A stretch of 64,000 nucleotides of DNA, from contig NZ_KB892368.1 in assembly GCF_000373745.1 (NCBI RefSeq), forward strand, positions 1 to 64,000. The letters are read 5' to 3'. The DNA comes from Oligella ureolytica DSM 18253. GTDB lineage: Bacteria > Pseudomonadota > Gammaproteobacteria > Burkholderiales > Burkholderiaceae_B. The notes below the pieces were generated by a model. The model was not told the origin of the DNA, did not search any database, and saw nothing but the letters and a program-made list of their open reading frames with translations. Within the stretch, counting starts at the first letter, position 1. The number at the start of each line of letters is the position of its first letter. Below are positions 1 through 8,581 of the stretch, in pieces. A program made the translations under genes and the position numbers.

Positions 1-223
1 ATTGACTTCGATAAGCAACTAACTTAAAAAGCTAATCACTCATCGCGCTTAATTACTTTATTACTCAAAGAAAAAGTACAGAGTTAAATATCACACAAGA
101 TATCAAACCTTACTATTTCTTCATAACTTAAGTATAAGCACTTAAAACATAATTTATTTGGCTCACCGTCGTGAAACGGTGACTGCACATTATGCCAAGT
201 GCCCACACTTATCGGTTGTTAAA

Positions 224-236
224 TTGTTAAAGAACA
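224..236 (-). promoter_or_regulatory. boxA antitermination element
   Basis: The minus strand reads TGTTCTTTAACAA, matching the rrn boxA recognised by NusB/NusE. It sits between P2 and the presumed 16S start, as expected for a leader boxA. Confidence 0.75.
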
Positions 237-394
237 TATTGGCTGATTTCAACCAAGTAATTAATCAAACTAAATCGCATCCTAACGATGCACCATTTAA
301 TCAATTAATTTGTTGTCATCACCCTGTCACATCCGCCGTTAATAATAAAAACTAGAACTTATTAACTCGTGCTTCGTGAGCAGCAAAGATTTAA

Positions 395-423
395 ATTATG
401 ACTCATCTAAATCTCTTTGTCAA
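395..423 (-). promoter_or_regulatory. rRNA promoter P2 (proximal)
   Basis: Second minus-strand promoter with TTGACA (418-423), a 17-base spacer and CATAAT (395-400). Its -35, spacer length and -10 match P1, placed 135 bp downstream. Tandem promoters are typical of rRNA operons. Confidence 0.8.
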
Positions 424-529
424 CACTTTTTATCAAAAACTTTAAATTAATTTAAAAGCTTAATTCGAAGTGTTGTTTTCTTTTGCAAAGAGTTAATATC
501 ACTAACCACTTGTTTTGCGAAAGATGATA

Positions 530-558
530 ATTATGAATTAACTAACTATCCTTGTCAA
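530..558 (-). promoter_or_regulatory. rRNA promoter P1 (distal)
   Basis: On the minus strand a perfect -35 TTGACA (553-558) is followed after exactly 17 bases by CATAAT (530-535). It lies upstream of the boxA-containing leader, so it most likely drives the rRNA operon off the left edge. Confidence 0.8.
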
Positions 559-650
559 GTCTTTTTGTTTAATTACACAAATCAATATAAACGGATAATC
601 TTATTACCCAACGTCAACTTGACTATATATACCAAATCAACAAAAAGAAT

Positions 651-726
651 TGGTGCCGGCTACAAGAGTCGAACTCGTGACCTTCTGATTACAAATCAGC
701 TGCTCTACCAACTGAGCTAAGCCGGC
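651..726 (-). tRNA. tRNA-Thr (anticodon TGT)
   Basis: The 76-base minus-strand sequence folds as a standard cloverleaf. The acceptor arm GCCGGC pairs between the two ends, the D arm contains AGCTCAGTTGGTAGAGC, and the anticodon stem-loop CTGATTTGTAATCAG presents TGT, which reads ACA (threonine). The T arm contains GTTCGA, and CCA is encoded at the 3' end. It lies about 90 bp upstream of rRNA promoter P1 in the same direction, and I see no clear terminator between them. Confidence 0.95.
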
Positions 727-737
727 TGAAGAATGAA

Positions 738-765
738 ATTATAGACCTTTTAGAAAAATATGCAA
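738..765 (-). promoter_or_regulatory. Promoter of tRNA-Thr
   Basis: On the minus strand TTGCAT (760-765), a 16-base spacer and a perfect TATAAT (738-743) end about 12 bases before the tRNA. The predicted start is near 731. Confidence 0.75.
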
Positions 766-826
766 GCCCTATTTTCATTCATTACCAAAAAAGATACGTT
801 TTTGTACTTTTTACAACAAATAGTGT

Positions 827-1249
827 TTATTTAATGATTTGCAACACGGTAGCTTTCTTATTATTAGCGCCGTCTTTTGCAGCGGCATCCGAAGAATCGG
901 CGCCGGCAGAAGGACTAGCCAGCTCATAATCCTCTTCAAAGGGAAAGCCCATACCCTCTTGAGTCTCTCGCGCAAAAAAACTGACAACAGTAGCGACAGG
1001 AAAATGTACATCTTGCGCCTGACCACCAAAGCGAGCACTAAATGAGACCCAATCATTATTAACCAAAAAATCTTTGGTCGCCATTGGCCCTACATTAAAA
1101 GTAATATAGCCATCTTTTACAAAGGCTTTTGGGACTTGGCAGTTTTTATCGACTCGCACAACAATATGAGGTGTTAAGCTCTCGTCATAACACCATTCAT
1201 ATAGCGCTCTAATTAAATATGGTTTACTAGATGCTGGAAACATAACCAC
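827..1249 (-). CDS. sspB: ClpXP protease specificity-enhancing factor SspB
   Basis: 140 residues. SspB is the adaptor that hands ssrA-tagged, incompletely translated proteins to the ClpXP protease. The N-terminal SspB fold is recognisable (SSKPYLIRALYEWCYDE, then the HIVVRVD and YITFNVGP segments). A variable acidic/Ala linker follows, and the protein ends in a short basic tail (KKATVLQIIK), the type of tail SspB uses to dock on ClpX. It lies downstream of sspA in the same direction, separated by a terminator-like hairpin, so the two may be only partly co-transcribed. Either of two nearby ATGs (1249 or 1243) could be the start. Confidence 0.93.
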   Translation of the reverse strand: MVMFPASSKPYLIRALYEWCYDESLTPHIVVRVDKNCQVPKAFVKDGYITFNVGPMATKDFLVNNDWVSFSARFGGQAQDVHFPVATVVSFFARETQEGMGFPFEEDYELASPSAGADSSDAAAKDGANNKKATVLQIIK

Positions 1250-1289
1250 CTCAACTATTTAATATGCCAATGTACAACAAGGTACGTTA

Positions 1290-1331
1290 TAAAAAATACC
1301 CGAACATTAGTATAACAACTGTTCGGGTATT
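1290..1331 (-). terminator. Rho-independent terminator between sspA and sspB
   Basis: An 11-bp perfect inverted repeat (AATACCCGAAC 1295-1305 / GTTCGGGTATT 1321-1331) with a 15-base loop is followed on the minus strand by a run of T. Confidence 0.7.
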
Positions 1332-1345
1332 AACTAGACAAGTAA

Positions 1346-1957
1346 TTAGCGACGCATTACTTTTTCGCTTGGTGTGAGCGCTTCAATAAATGAAGGTCGA
1401 GAAAACAATCTCTCTGCGTACTTCTGAATTGGTGCCGCACTGCGTGGCAGCTCAATACCATAATGCTCTAAACGCCACAATAATGGAGCAATAGCCACAT
1501 CAGGCATAGAGAATTCCTCGCCTAATAAGTAATCGTTTTTACTCATTACCGGCGCCAATACAGTCAACTGATCGCGAATACGATTACGGGCAGCCTCCGT
1601 TTCTTCAGAATCTGGACTTAACTGACGATCCTCAAGTACGATAACGTGAGAAAAAAGCTCACGCTCAAAGTTATGCAAGAACAAACGCGTACGAGCTCGC
1701 ATAATCGGTTCGGCCGGCATTAATTGTGGATGAGGAAATCGCTCATCGATATATTCATTGATGATATTAGACTCATATAGAATCAGATCGCGCTCTTCTA
1801 AAATAGGCACCTTACCATAAGGGTTCATCACTGAGATATCTTCCGGCATATTGAACAGGTCAATATCACGGATCTCAAAATCCATACCCTTTTCGTAAAG
1901 AACAAAGCGACAACGCTGTGAGAATGGGCAAGTTGTGCCTGAATGAAGAATCATCAT
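1346..1957 (-). CDS. sspA: Stringent starvation protein A (GST-fold)
   Basis: 203 residues with a thioredoxin-like N-terminal glutathione-S-transferase domain (residues 1-80, including GTTCPFSQRCRFVLYEKG and the cis-Pro segment GKVPIL) and a helical C-terminal domain. SspA binds RNA polymerase and alters transcription during starvation and acid stress; it is not thought to act as a GST enzyme. The gene sits between the bc1 operon and sspB, an arrangement common in beta- and gammaproteobacteria, and probably shares the petABC transcript (104-bp gap after petC). Confidence 0.92.
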   Translation of the reverse strand: MMILHSGTTCPFSQRCRFVLYEKGMDFEIRDIDLFNMPEDISVMNPYGKVPILEERDLILYESNIINEYIDERFPHPQLMPAEPIMRARTRLFLHNFERELFSHVIVLEDRQLSPDSEETEAARNRIRDQLTVLAPVMSKNDYLLGEEFSMPDVAIAPLLWRLEHYGIELPRSAAPIQKYAERLFSRPSFIEALTPSEKVMRR

Positions 1958-2061
1958 ATAAATTGGTCTCCGTTAAACAAATTAAGGTCAGCGCCCTAAG
2001 ACACTGACCTCGTATGCCCTGCAAGTGCTTTGCAATTGCAGGAGGTGTTGTCCATGCTGAA

Positions 2062-2910
2062 TTATTTTACATGCTTCCAGTATTGCTTGCTTAAGAACCA
2101 AGCAACAACAAAGAACAAGGCTAAGAAAATCATCACCCAAGTACCAAGTACTTTACGGAAATGTTGATCCGGCTCAGCCATCCAACCTAAAAAGGCGCTT
2201 AGATCGGCCATATCCTTATCAAAGGCTTCTTTCTTAGATTCATCTAAATACTTAATTTCAGCAGAATAGTCTTCGCCACCCTTATAGTTAGCTAATTCCT
2301 TTTCGCTTTCTAAGGTAGCAAACCCGTCTTTGTCAAAACGAGTAACTGTCTCTATCCACTTGATGCTGTCGCCATCTTCAACCGGCTTAACCTCAGTAAT
2401 AATTGCCTCAACAGGGCCTTGCGCTTTCCAGAAAGGATTAGGCATTGCCGCATTTGGGAAAACTAGGTTATTCCAGCCGGAAACGCTACTTTGGTCACGG
2501 TAAAAAGTACGTAAATAAGTATATACATAGTCTTCGCCCGGCTGACCTAAGTTAGCAGATCGAGAGCGTGTGATAACCGATAAATCCGGAGGAGTAACAC
2601 CCATCCATGCTTTGGCATCTTTGGCTGTCAAAGCGATATTCATCATATCGCCAACACGCTCACCAGTGAATAGCAAATTCTCTTCGATTTGCTCCTCGGT
2701 TAAACCGAGGTCCATCAACTTGTTATAGCGCATATAGTCAGCACTATGACAGTTCAGACAGTAATTAACAAATAGTTTGGCACCATTTTGCAACGCTGCT
2801 TTATCAGTCACTTTAACAGGCACCTCATCCCAAGCATAGCCTGAGGCAGCTGTCGACGTCGTAACCGCAGCAATAGTCAAAGCCAAAACACTTAATATCT
2901 TTTTAAACAT
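2062..2910 (-). CDS. petC: Ubiquinol-cytochrome c reductase, cytochrome c1
   Basis: 282 residues. Heme c subunit of the bc1 complex, passing electrons from the Rieske protein to soluble cytochrome c in the periplasm. A signal peptide covers about residues 1-25. The single heme attachment site is CLNCH (Cys51, Cys54, His55), a Met ligand probably lies in the NAAMPNPF segment, and one C-terminal membrane anchor spans about 255-275 before the basic tail SKQYWKHVK. It follows petB after 15 bases and closes the petA-petB-petC operon. Confidence 0.96.
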   Translation of the reverse strand: MFKKILSVLALTIAAVTTSTAASGYAWDEVPVKVTDKAALQNGAKLFVNYCLNCHSADYMRYNKLMDLGLTEEQIEENLLFTGERVGDMMNIALTAKDAKAWMGVTPPDLSVITRSRSANLGQPGEDYVYTYLRTFYRDQSSVSGWNNLVFPNAAMPNPFWKAQGPVEAIITEVKPVEDGDSIKWIETVTRFDKDGFATLESEKELANYKGGEDYSAEIKYLDESKKEAFDKDMADLSAFLGWMAEPDQHFRKVLGTWVMIFLALFFVVAWFLSKQYWKHVK

Positions 2911-2925
2911 GATTCACCCTTGCTC

Positions 2926-4311
2926 TTAGTGTGGCTTGTAAGTAACACGTTCCGGCACTTCTTTGAATGTACCCAAACGGCTCCAAATAGGCATAAAGAA
3001 GAAGAACGCTAAGTAGACTACAGTACTTATCTGAGAAATAAGGTTCAGCAAGTCACTAGGCACCTGAGTACCGATATAGCCTAAGATCACGAAGTTAATC
3101 ATGAACACCGCGTAAACCAACTTGTGCCAGCCCGGACGATAACGAATTGACTTAACAGGTGACTTGTCTAACCAAGGCAAGAAACCAAGGATAACAACCG
3201 TACCACCCATCACCACAACGCCCCAGAACTTAGCATCAAACACGCGTAACGTGATAGCCACAGCAATTAACACGACCGGCCAAACAATCTTCCAAATACC
3301 GCGAGTATTTTTGCTGAAGAACAAACCAATCGCGAAGATCACGCAGAAAGCAACTAACGCCCAAGTAAACTGGTCAGTTGTTGCACGCAACATTGAATAG
3401 AACGGTGTGAAGTACCATACAGGCGCAATGTGCGCAGGCGTCACATACGGGTCAGCAGGAATAAAGTTATTGGCTTCGAGGAAGTAACCACCCATGGTAG
3501 GCGCAAAGAACATAATTGCCGCAAACACCAATAAGAAACCGGCCACACCAAGAATGTCATGCACTGTGTAATAAGGATGGAATGGAATACCATCAAGCGG
3601 ACGACCTTTGTCATCTAGCTTGTCTTTAATTTCAACACCATCGGGGTTATTAGAACCTACTTCGTGCAACGCAATAACGTGCGCCACAATCAGACCGATT
3701 AACACTAATGGAATCGCGATCACGTGGAACGCAAAGAAGCGATTAAGTGTCGCGTCTGAAACAACGAAGTCTCCACGAATCCAAGTAGATAAACCCTCAC
3801 CCACAAATGGAACAGCAGCAAAGAGGTTAACAATAACCTGTGAACCCCAGTATGACATTTGACCCCATGGTAATAAGTAACCGAAGAAGGCCTCAGCCAT
3901 TAGACAGAGGAAAATTGCCACACCAAAAATCCACACTAACTCGCGTGGCTTACGATATGAACCATACAACATACCGCGTAGCATATGTAAATACACTACG
4001 ACAAAGAACATAGATGCACCCGTAGAGTGCATATAACGAATTAACCAACCAAAAGGCACCTCACGCATGATGTACTCTACGGAGGCAAATGCCAATTCGC
4101 CATCAGGCTTATAGTGCATCACCATAAAGATACCGGTCAAAATCTGGATGACCAGTACTAACATGGCTAATGAACCAAAAAAATACCAGAAGTTAAAATT
4201 CTTAGGGGCATAATACTCAGTCATGTGATCTTTGACCATTTTAGTCAAAGGAAAACGTCTATCAACCCAACCAAGAAGACCTGTTGTTTCAACAACTTTC
4301 TCGCCGGCCAT
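2926..4311 (-). CDS. petB: Ubiquinol-cytochrome c reductase, cytochrome b
   Basis: 461 residues, full length with eight predicted membrane helices. This subunit holds both b hemes and the two quinone sites. Paired histidines are visible in the second and fourth helices (RYMHSTGASMFF...YLHMLRG and FFAFHVIAIPL...AHVIALHE). The Qo-site signature PEWY is PVWY here (APVWYFTPFYS), so valine replaces the usual glutamate; I recall this variant from other beta/gammaproteobacteria. Middle gene of petABC. Confidence 0.97.
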   Translation of the reverse strand: MAGEKVVETTGLLGWVDRRFPLTKMVKDHMTEYYAPKNFNFWYFFGSLAMLVLVIQILTGIFMVMHYKPDGELAFASVEYIMREVPFGWLIRYMHSTGASMFFVVVYLHMLRGMLYGSYRKPRELVWIFGVAIFLCLMAEAFFGYLLPWGQMSYWGSQVIVNLFAAVPFVGEGLSTWIRGDFVVSDATLNRFFAFHVIAIPLVLIGLIVAHVIALHEVGSNNPDGVEIKDKLDDKGRPLDGIPFHPYYTVHDILGVAGFLLVFAAIMFFAPTMGGYFLEANNFIPADPYVTPAHIAPVWYFTPFYSMLRATTDQFTWALVAFCVIFAIGLFFSKNTRGIWKIVWPVVLIAVAITLRVFDAKFWGVVVMGGTVVILGFLPWLDKSPVKSIRYRPGWHKLVYAVFMINFVILGYIGTQVPSDLLNLISQISTVVYLAFFFFMPIWSRLGTFKEVPERVTYKPH

Positions 4312-4368
4312 GTAAGGCTCCTTTTATAACTAGCTAAAAATTAAAAATCCCTGCAAGTTCCCAAGCGA

Positions 4369-5016
4369 TTAAGCTGGACTATCCATACCAATCATGATGT
4401 TTGTATCATCGATGAAATAATATGGAGGAACAGGTAAGTTATCAGGGGCTGGCATGTTTTTAAACACACGGCCAGCAAAGTCAAACACAGAACCATGACA
4501 CGGGCATAAGTACCCGCCCAACCAATCAGAGCCCATGCCCTGAGAAGTGCCTGCAGCAAATCGCGAAGATGGTGAACAGCCTAGATGCGTACAAATACCC
4601 ACCATAACCATCCACTCCGGATTAATTGAACGATGCTCATTTTGAGCCCACTCCGGTGTAAAGCCCGGGCGCTGAGACATTGGATCTACTAAGTCATCAG
4701 TCAACTTAGAAAGCGTAGCTAACATCTCGGGCGTACGGCGTAAAATCCATACCGGCTTACCTTGCCACTCCGCAGTGATCATCTGCCCCGGAGCTACTGC
4801 TGAAATATCAACCTGCACAGGCGCCCCAGCAGCCTTTGCACGTTCTGATGGTGACATTGAAGCAACAAACGGTATCACCGTAGCAACTCCAGCAACGCCA
4901 CCTACCGCACAGGCGGTACCTAACCAAAAACGGCGACTCGGATCATCAGGCAACACATCCGGTGACGCCTGCTCGAACTCTACCACCTCTTTTGAAAAAG
5001 TAGATTCTTGACTCAT
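4369..5016 (-). CDS. petA: Ubiquinol-cytochrome c reductase, Rieske iron-sulfur subunit
   Basis: 215 residues from the ATG at 5016. An upstream TTG at 5037 is in frame, but AGGG is well placed only for this ATG. The N-terminus carries a twin-arginine motif (SRRFWLG, Arg28-Arg29) ahead of the single membrane helix, as expected for a Tat-exported Rieske protein. The 2Fe-2S cluster is bound by CTHLGC (Cys142, His144) and CPCHGS (Cys171, His174), with Cys147 and Cys173 forming the structural disulfide. First gene of petABC. The Tat translocase that would export it is encoded about 3 kb away in this window. Confidence 0.95.
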   Translation of the reverse strand: MSQESTFSKEVVEFEQASPDVLPDDPSRRFWLGTACAVGGVAGVATVIPFVASMSPSERAKAAGAPVQVDISAVAPGQMITAEWQGKPVWILRRTPEMLATLSKLTDDLVDPMSQRPGFTPEWAQNEHRSINPEWMVMVGICTHLGCSPSSRFAAGTSQGMGSDWLGGYLCPCHGSVFDFAGRVFKNMPAPDNLPVPPYYFIDDTNIMIGMDSPA

Positions 5017-5055
5017 ATCATTCCCTATTACTGCCAAGGTCTAAAAAAATAACGT

Positions 5056-5078
5056 ATAGCGACCCAAACTGTCGCTAT
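5056..5078 (-). promoter_or_regulatory. Hairpin in the petA leader
   Basis: A perfect 8-bp inverted repeat (ATAGCGAC / GTCGCTAT, 7-base loop) lies 40 bp upstream of petA. On the minus strand a run of seven T follows after a short gap (5042-5048). It could be an operator, a leader hairpin or a weak attenuator; the sequence alone does not decide. Confidence 0.35.
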
Positions 5079-5187
5079 TATCGTACAAATAAAATCTTGA
5101 AACGTAAAAATATTACGATACGCAATACTAATTAACCCCTTATTATATACTTTATAAATCTGTTACAACCAAGAAAAGGAACTTTTT

Positions 5188-5682
5188 ATGAGCAAGGCTT
5201 CTAATTTTGTACAAGAATTCAAAGAATTCGCGATCAAAGGAAATATGATTGACCTCGCTGTAGGGGTAATTATCGGTGCAGCGTTTGGAAAAATCATCGA
5301 CTCCTTGGTAAAAGATGTCATTATGCCCCTGATTAGTTTCATCATTGGAGGCTCTGCTGATTTCTCCAATATGTACGTCGTTCTCTCACGACCTGAAGGA
5401 TATAGTGGCCCCGAGACTTATCAAGCTCTGACAGAGGCTGGCGCCAACGTCTTTGCCTATGGCAGCTTTATCACCATCCTCATTAACTTTATCCTACTCG
5501 CCTTTGTCGTTTTTCTCTTAGTCAAAGTTATCGCAAAAGCTCGTGCCAGCTTTGAGGCAGAAAAACAAACAGTAGAGGAAGCCCCTGCGGAAGATCCTGC
5601 AGACGTCGCTCTACTCCGAGAAATTCGCGACTTATTACAAAAGCAAGAAAGTAACTTAACCTCGCCCAAGACGCTTGAGTAA
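5188..5682 (+). CDS. mscL: Large-conductance mechanosensitive channel MscL
   Basis: 164 residues. Pentameric inner-membrane channel that opens under membrane tension and releases solutes during hypo-osmotic shock. Typical N-terminus ([35 protein letters not shown]) with amphipathic helix and pore-lining TM1 to about residue 45. A periplasmic loop follows, then TM2 at about 90-113 and a charged cytoplasmic helix. It is somewhat longer than E. coli MscL because of the loop and the acidic linker before the C-terminal bundle. Single gene, divergent from petA, with its own terminator. Confidence 0.96.
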   Translation: MSKASNFVQEFKEFAIKGNMIDLAVGVIIGAAFGKIIDSLVKDVIMPLISFIIGGSADFSNMYVVLSRPEGYSGPETYQALTEAGANVFAYGSFITILINFILLAFVVFLLVKVIAKARASFEAEKQTVEEAPAEDPADVALLREIRDLLQKQESNLTSPKTLE

Positions 5683-5708
5683 CATTAATTACTGACGATA
5701 TTACACAA

Positions 5709-5750
5709 TAAAGCGCGCCCTTAAATCAAGAGTGCGCTTTGTTTCTTTTG
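5709..5750 (+). terminator. Terminator of mscL
   Basis: AAAGCGC (5710-5716) and GCGCTTT (5734-5740) pair to form a stem, followed by a T-rich tract. It lies 27 bp after the mscL stop. Confidence 0.6.
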
Positions 5751-5762
5751 AGCTAAAGCAAA

Positions 5763-6542
5763 TCAAACCGGATTATCTATATCCAAGTATTCTAATTCAA
5801 GCATCGGGTACTGCTGCTGCATCACTTGCATCAGTCCCTGCACACCGTAGCGCTCTGTGGCATGATGCCCGGCACCGTAATAAGCCACGCCATACTCTTT
5901 GGCCAGATGAAACACAGGCTCAGAAGCCTCGCCGGTAATATAGGCATCGGCACCCGCCAAGATAGCCTCTTCAAACATACCCTGAGCACCTCCTGTACAC
6001 CATGCGACTGTCTCAACTTTTTGTTCCGGATCGCCAATAAATAATGGCTGACGAACCAACTTCTTTTCAATTGATTCGGCAAACTGTCCCGCATTTACCA
6101 CACCCTCAGGCGCCCTACCGAGCCAGATAAGACCGCCCCTACCGAAAGTCTGTGGTTTATTATCCACATAATTTACACACAAACCTAAGACTTGCGCTAA
6201 CATGGCATTATTGCCCCATTGGGGATGAGCATCCAGCGGCAAATGATATGCAATGAGGTTAATATCATGCTTGATTAGCTTAGCCAAGCGCTCATATTTG
6301 GCATTGATAATTTTGGGGTTTTCATTCTTCCAAAACCATCCATGGTGCACAATAATAGCGTCGGCTTGCTTTTTAATTGCTTGCTCAATAAAGTCCAAAC
6401 TTGCTGTGACGCCAAAGACCACTCTTTTAAGTTCAGGCTTCCCCTGCACCTGTAGTCCATTAGGTGCATAATCCTGAAATAGTGTTGGTTGAAGCTGTTG
6501 GTCTAGCCAAGCAATAAGTTCTTTGACTGTAATTTTATCCAC
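5763..6542 (-). CDS. Nif3-like dinuclear metal-centre protein (YbgI family)
   Basis: 259 residues with a GTG start preceded by AGGA. The family forms hexameric rings with a two-metal site. The expected ligands are visible: His66-His67 in IVHHGWFW, the YHLPLDAHPQWGNN segment, and the C-terminal GHHATERYG. Members are often labelled GTP cyclohydrolase I type 2 homologues, but no reaction is firmly established for the family. The gene is divergent from the protease gene with only 19 bp between the starts, so at least one promoter must lie inside a coding region. Confidence 0.9.
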   Translation of the reverse strand: MDKITVKELIAWLDQQLQPTLFQDYAPNGLQVQGKPELKRVVFGVTASLDFIEQAIKKQADAIIVHHGWFWKNENPKIINAKYERLAKLIKHDINLIAYHLPLDAHPQWGNNAMLAQVLGLCVNYVDNKPQTFGRGGLIWLGRAPEGVVNAGQFAESIEKKLVRQPLFIGDPEQKVETVAWCTGGAQGMFEEAILAGADAYITGEASEPVFHLAKEYGVAYYGAGHHATERYGVQGLMQVMQQQYPMLELEYLDIDNPV

Positions 6543-6561
6543 GATTGATTCCTAATAATAT

Positions 6562-7767
6562 ATGTACCGCTATTGGTTGATTTTCTCACAAGCAGTAACT
6601 ATTGTTTTGGCGCTGATTTTTACAATTAGCACAGTCAGACCCGGTTGGCTTGGTCAGCAAATCGAAATCCAGTCACAACCGACTGCCACGGTCAAAATTC
6701 AAGCTGAAGCGATCCCAAATCCAACAAACTCCAATAAAGCTCAAGCACCAATTACAACCACTGCAACCGTTTTTACATCGTATGCAGATGCGGTTAAATT
6801 AGCTGCGCCATCGGTCGTTAATATTTATACAACTAAACGCATCAACTCGCCGCTGCGGGATCTCAATGATATCCCATCACTGCGTCCTTTTATTCAAGAA
6901 CAAAATGAGCGTCAGCGCTTAAGCGATCCCACCAGCCTTGGCTCGGGAGTGATCGCCTCTGAACAAGGCTATATCTTAACCAATTATCACGTCGTTGAAG
7001 CAGCTGACGCGATTGAAGTCCTACTTCACGATGGCCAACGCGCCCCTGCTAAATTTATTGGCGCCGATCCGGACACCGATCTGGCCGTATTACAAATCAC
7101 GTCAACCGGCCTTCAACCGATTAAAACCGATCCCAATCAGGCCCTTAATATCGGTGATGTCGTCTTGGCCATTGGCAACCCGTTTGGGGTCGGCCAAACA
7201 ACGACCATGGGGATTATTTCAGCCCTTAACCGCTCAGGTTTAGGCATCAACACCTACGAAAACTTTATTCAAACAGATGCCGCCATTAATCCCGGTAACT
7301 CAGGTGGCGCACTCATTAATGTCAACGGCAGCTTGATTGGCATCAATACTGCCATTTATTCTGAAGCGCACTCCGGCGGCTCTTTAGGCATTGGCTTTGC
7401 CACACCGGCCAGCACAGCGGTGAAAATTATGGAAGAGATTATAGCCACCGGAAAAGTCTCCCGCGGTTGGCTCGGCGTAGAACCCCAAGACGTAACAGCC
7501 GATCTCGCCAAAGCTTTCAACCTGCCACAAGTACGCGGCGTGATTGTCGCTTCTATCGGTCAAAATAGTCCGGCCGCAAGTGCCGGCCTTGCCGTAGGCG
7601 ATATCATCATCAAGATCAATGACCTACAGGCAATCAATACGCGCCAGATGCTTAACGAGGTAGCGACCTTAAAGCCAGGCACCGTAGTCAAGCTGGAAGT
7701 ATTAAGAAGCGGCCGCCCGCTAGAGTTTAATGTCACGCTAGCACAACGACCGCAAACTTTTGAGTAA
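6562..7767 (+). CDS. Periplasmic trypsin-like protease with one PDZ domain (DegS/DegQ type)
   Basis: 401 residues. The N-terminal hydrophobic segment (about 5-25) is probably an uncleaved membrane anchor as in DegS. The protease domain (about 75-285) has the triad His143 (TNYHVVE), Asp173 (DTDLAVL) and Ser247 (NPGNSGGAL). A single PDZ domain follows (about 300-398), whereas DegP and DegQ usually have two. The architecture fits DegS/HhoB-like proteases of envelope stress control, though many betaproteobacterial orthologues are simply called Do-like. A sigma-E cascade role is inference; no rseA or rpoE is in the window. Confidence 0.9.
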   Translation: MYRYWLIFSQAVTIVLALIFTISTVRPGWLGQQIEIQSQPTATVKIQAEAIPNPTNSNKAQAPITTTATVFTSYADAVKLAAPSVVNIYTTKRINSPLRDLNDIPSLRPFIQEQNERQRLSDPTSLGSGVIASEQGYILTNYHVVEAADAIEVLLHDGQRAPAKFIGADPDTDLAVLQITSTGLQPIKTDPNQALNIGDVVLAIGNPFGVGQTTTMGIISALNRSGLGINTYENFIQTDAAINPGNSGGALINVNGSLIGINTAIYSEAHSGGSLGIGFATPASTAVKIMEEIIATGKVSRGWLGVEPQDVTADLAKAFNLPQVRGVIVASIGQNSPAASAGLAVGDIIIKINDLQAINTRQMLNEVATLKPGTVVKLEVLRSGRPLEFNVTLAQRPQTFE

Positions 7768-7819
7768 CAAAGCGATATCTCTTATAAGGCTGAGCGCATC
7801 AATTTGAATTGCCGGTGCT

Positions 7820-8581
7820 CTACTCTGCCTGCGGTTTTCTTACCTTAACAAAACGGCATAAGAAAATACCCAGCTCATACAAAAGACAAATGGGAATGGC
7901 CATTAATAGCTGACTAATAACGTCAGGCGGCGTAATAACGGCAGCGACAACAAAGGCGCCGACAATCACATAGCCCCGGACTGACTTTAGCTTTTCGACC
8001 GTAATGACGCCAAATGACACCAACACAATAACCGCTACCGGGACCTGAAAAGTCACGCCAAACGCCAGAAACATGGTCATCACAAAACTTAAATACGCAG
8101 CAATATCCGGTGCTACGGTAATAGACTGTGGCGCGACCATCGCAATAAACTGGAACACCGTGTTAAATACCACATAGTAGCAAAACAGCATACCGACAAA
8201 AAACAACAGGGTGCTGGCCAAAATCAAAGGCAAAACAAGACGCTTCTCATGTCGATAAAGGCCGGGAGCTACAAATGCCCACGCCTGATACAACACGACC
8301 GGCAAAGCGATCACAAAGGCCAGCAACAACGTCACCTTCAAGGGCACCAAGAAAGGAGTAATAACGCCCGTTGCAATCATCGTATGATTTTCCGGCAAGG
8401 TATTGACCATTGGTTGCGCCAAGAAATCATACACTGCACCGGTCCCGGGAAATATGGTCAAGACAACAAAAACGCCCAGTACCGCAAGCAGCATGCGGAT
8501 AATACGTGTGCGTAGCTCAATTAAATGCGAGAAAAAGCTTTGACCTACATCTTCTGCTGCAGACTTAACCTCTTTAGACAT
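7820..8581 (-). CDS. tatC: Twin-arginine translocase subunit TatC
   Basis: 253 residues, polytopic with six predicted membrane helices. TatC is the receptor for twin-arginine signal peptides. The cytoplasmic N-terminus has the conserved SHLIELRTRI motif, and the QAWAFVAPGLYRHEKR loop contributes to signal-peptide binding. Its start overlaps the end of tatB by 8 bp, indicating translational coupling. Likely clients in this window are the Rieske protein and TorA. Confidence 0.96.
   Translation of the reverse strand: MSKEVKSAAEDVGQSFFSHLIELRTRIIRMLLAVLGVFVVLTIFPGTGAVYDFLAQPMVNTLPENHTMIATGVITPFLVPLKVTLLLAFVIALPVVLYQAWAFVAPGLYRHEKRLVLPLILASTLLFFVGMLFCYYVVFNTVFQFIAMVAPQSITVAPDIAAYLSFVMTMFLAFGVTFQVPVAVIVLVSFGVITVEKLKSVRGYVIVGAFVVAAVITPPDVISQLLMAIPICLLYELGIFLCRFVKVRKPQAE

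Larger units (their letters stand above)
1..522 (-). ncRNA. rRNA operon leader (5' external transcribed region)
   Basis: This AT-rich stretch without a credible gene reads on the minus strand as a ribosomal RNA leader. It has two consensus promoters, a boxA antitermination sequence (TTCTTTAACAA, 224-236), the conserved tract CCGATAAGTGTGGGCACTT just downstream, and a hairpin (TCACCGT/ACGGTGA, 163-182). Betaproteobacterial 16S precursors usually begin shortly after such a boxA, and the last minus-strand bases (GAAGTCAAT) resemble the sequence just before the 16S 5' end. The 16S gene therefore probably starts immediately outside the left edge. The 65-codon ORF at 158-355 on the plus strand is antisense to this leader and I regard it as chance. 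Confidence 0.75.

Noticed and set aside
158-355. 65-residue plus-strand ORF at the left edge
   Set aside because: It lies antisense to the rRNA leader, covering boxA and the processing hairpin, has no ribosome-binding site and resembles no protein.
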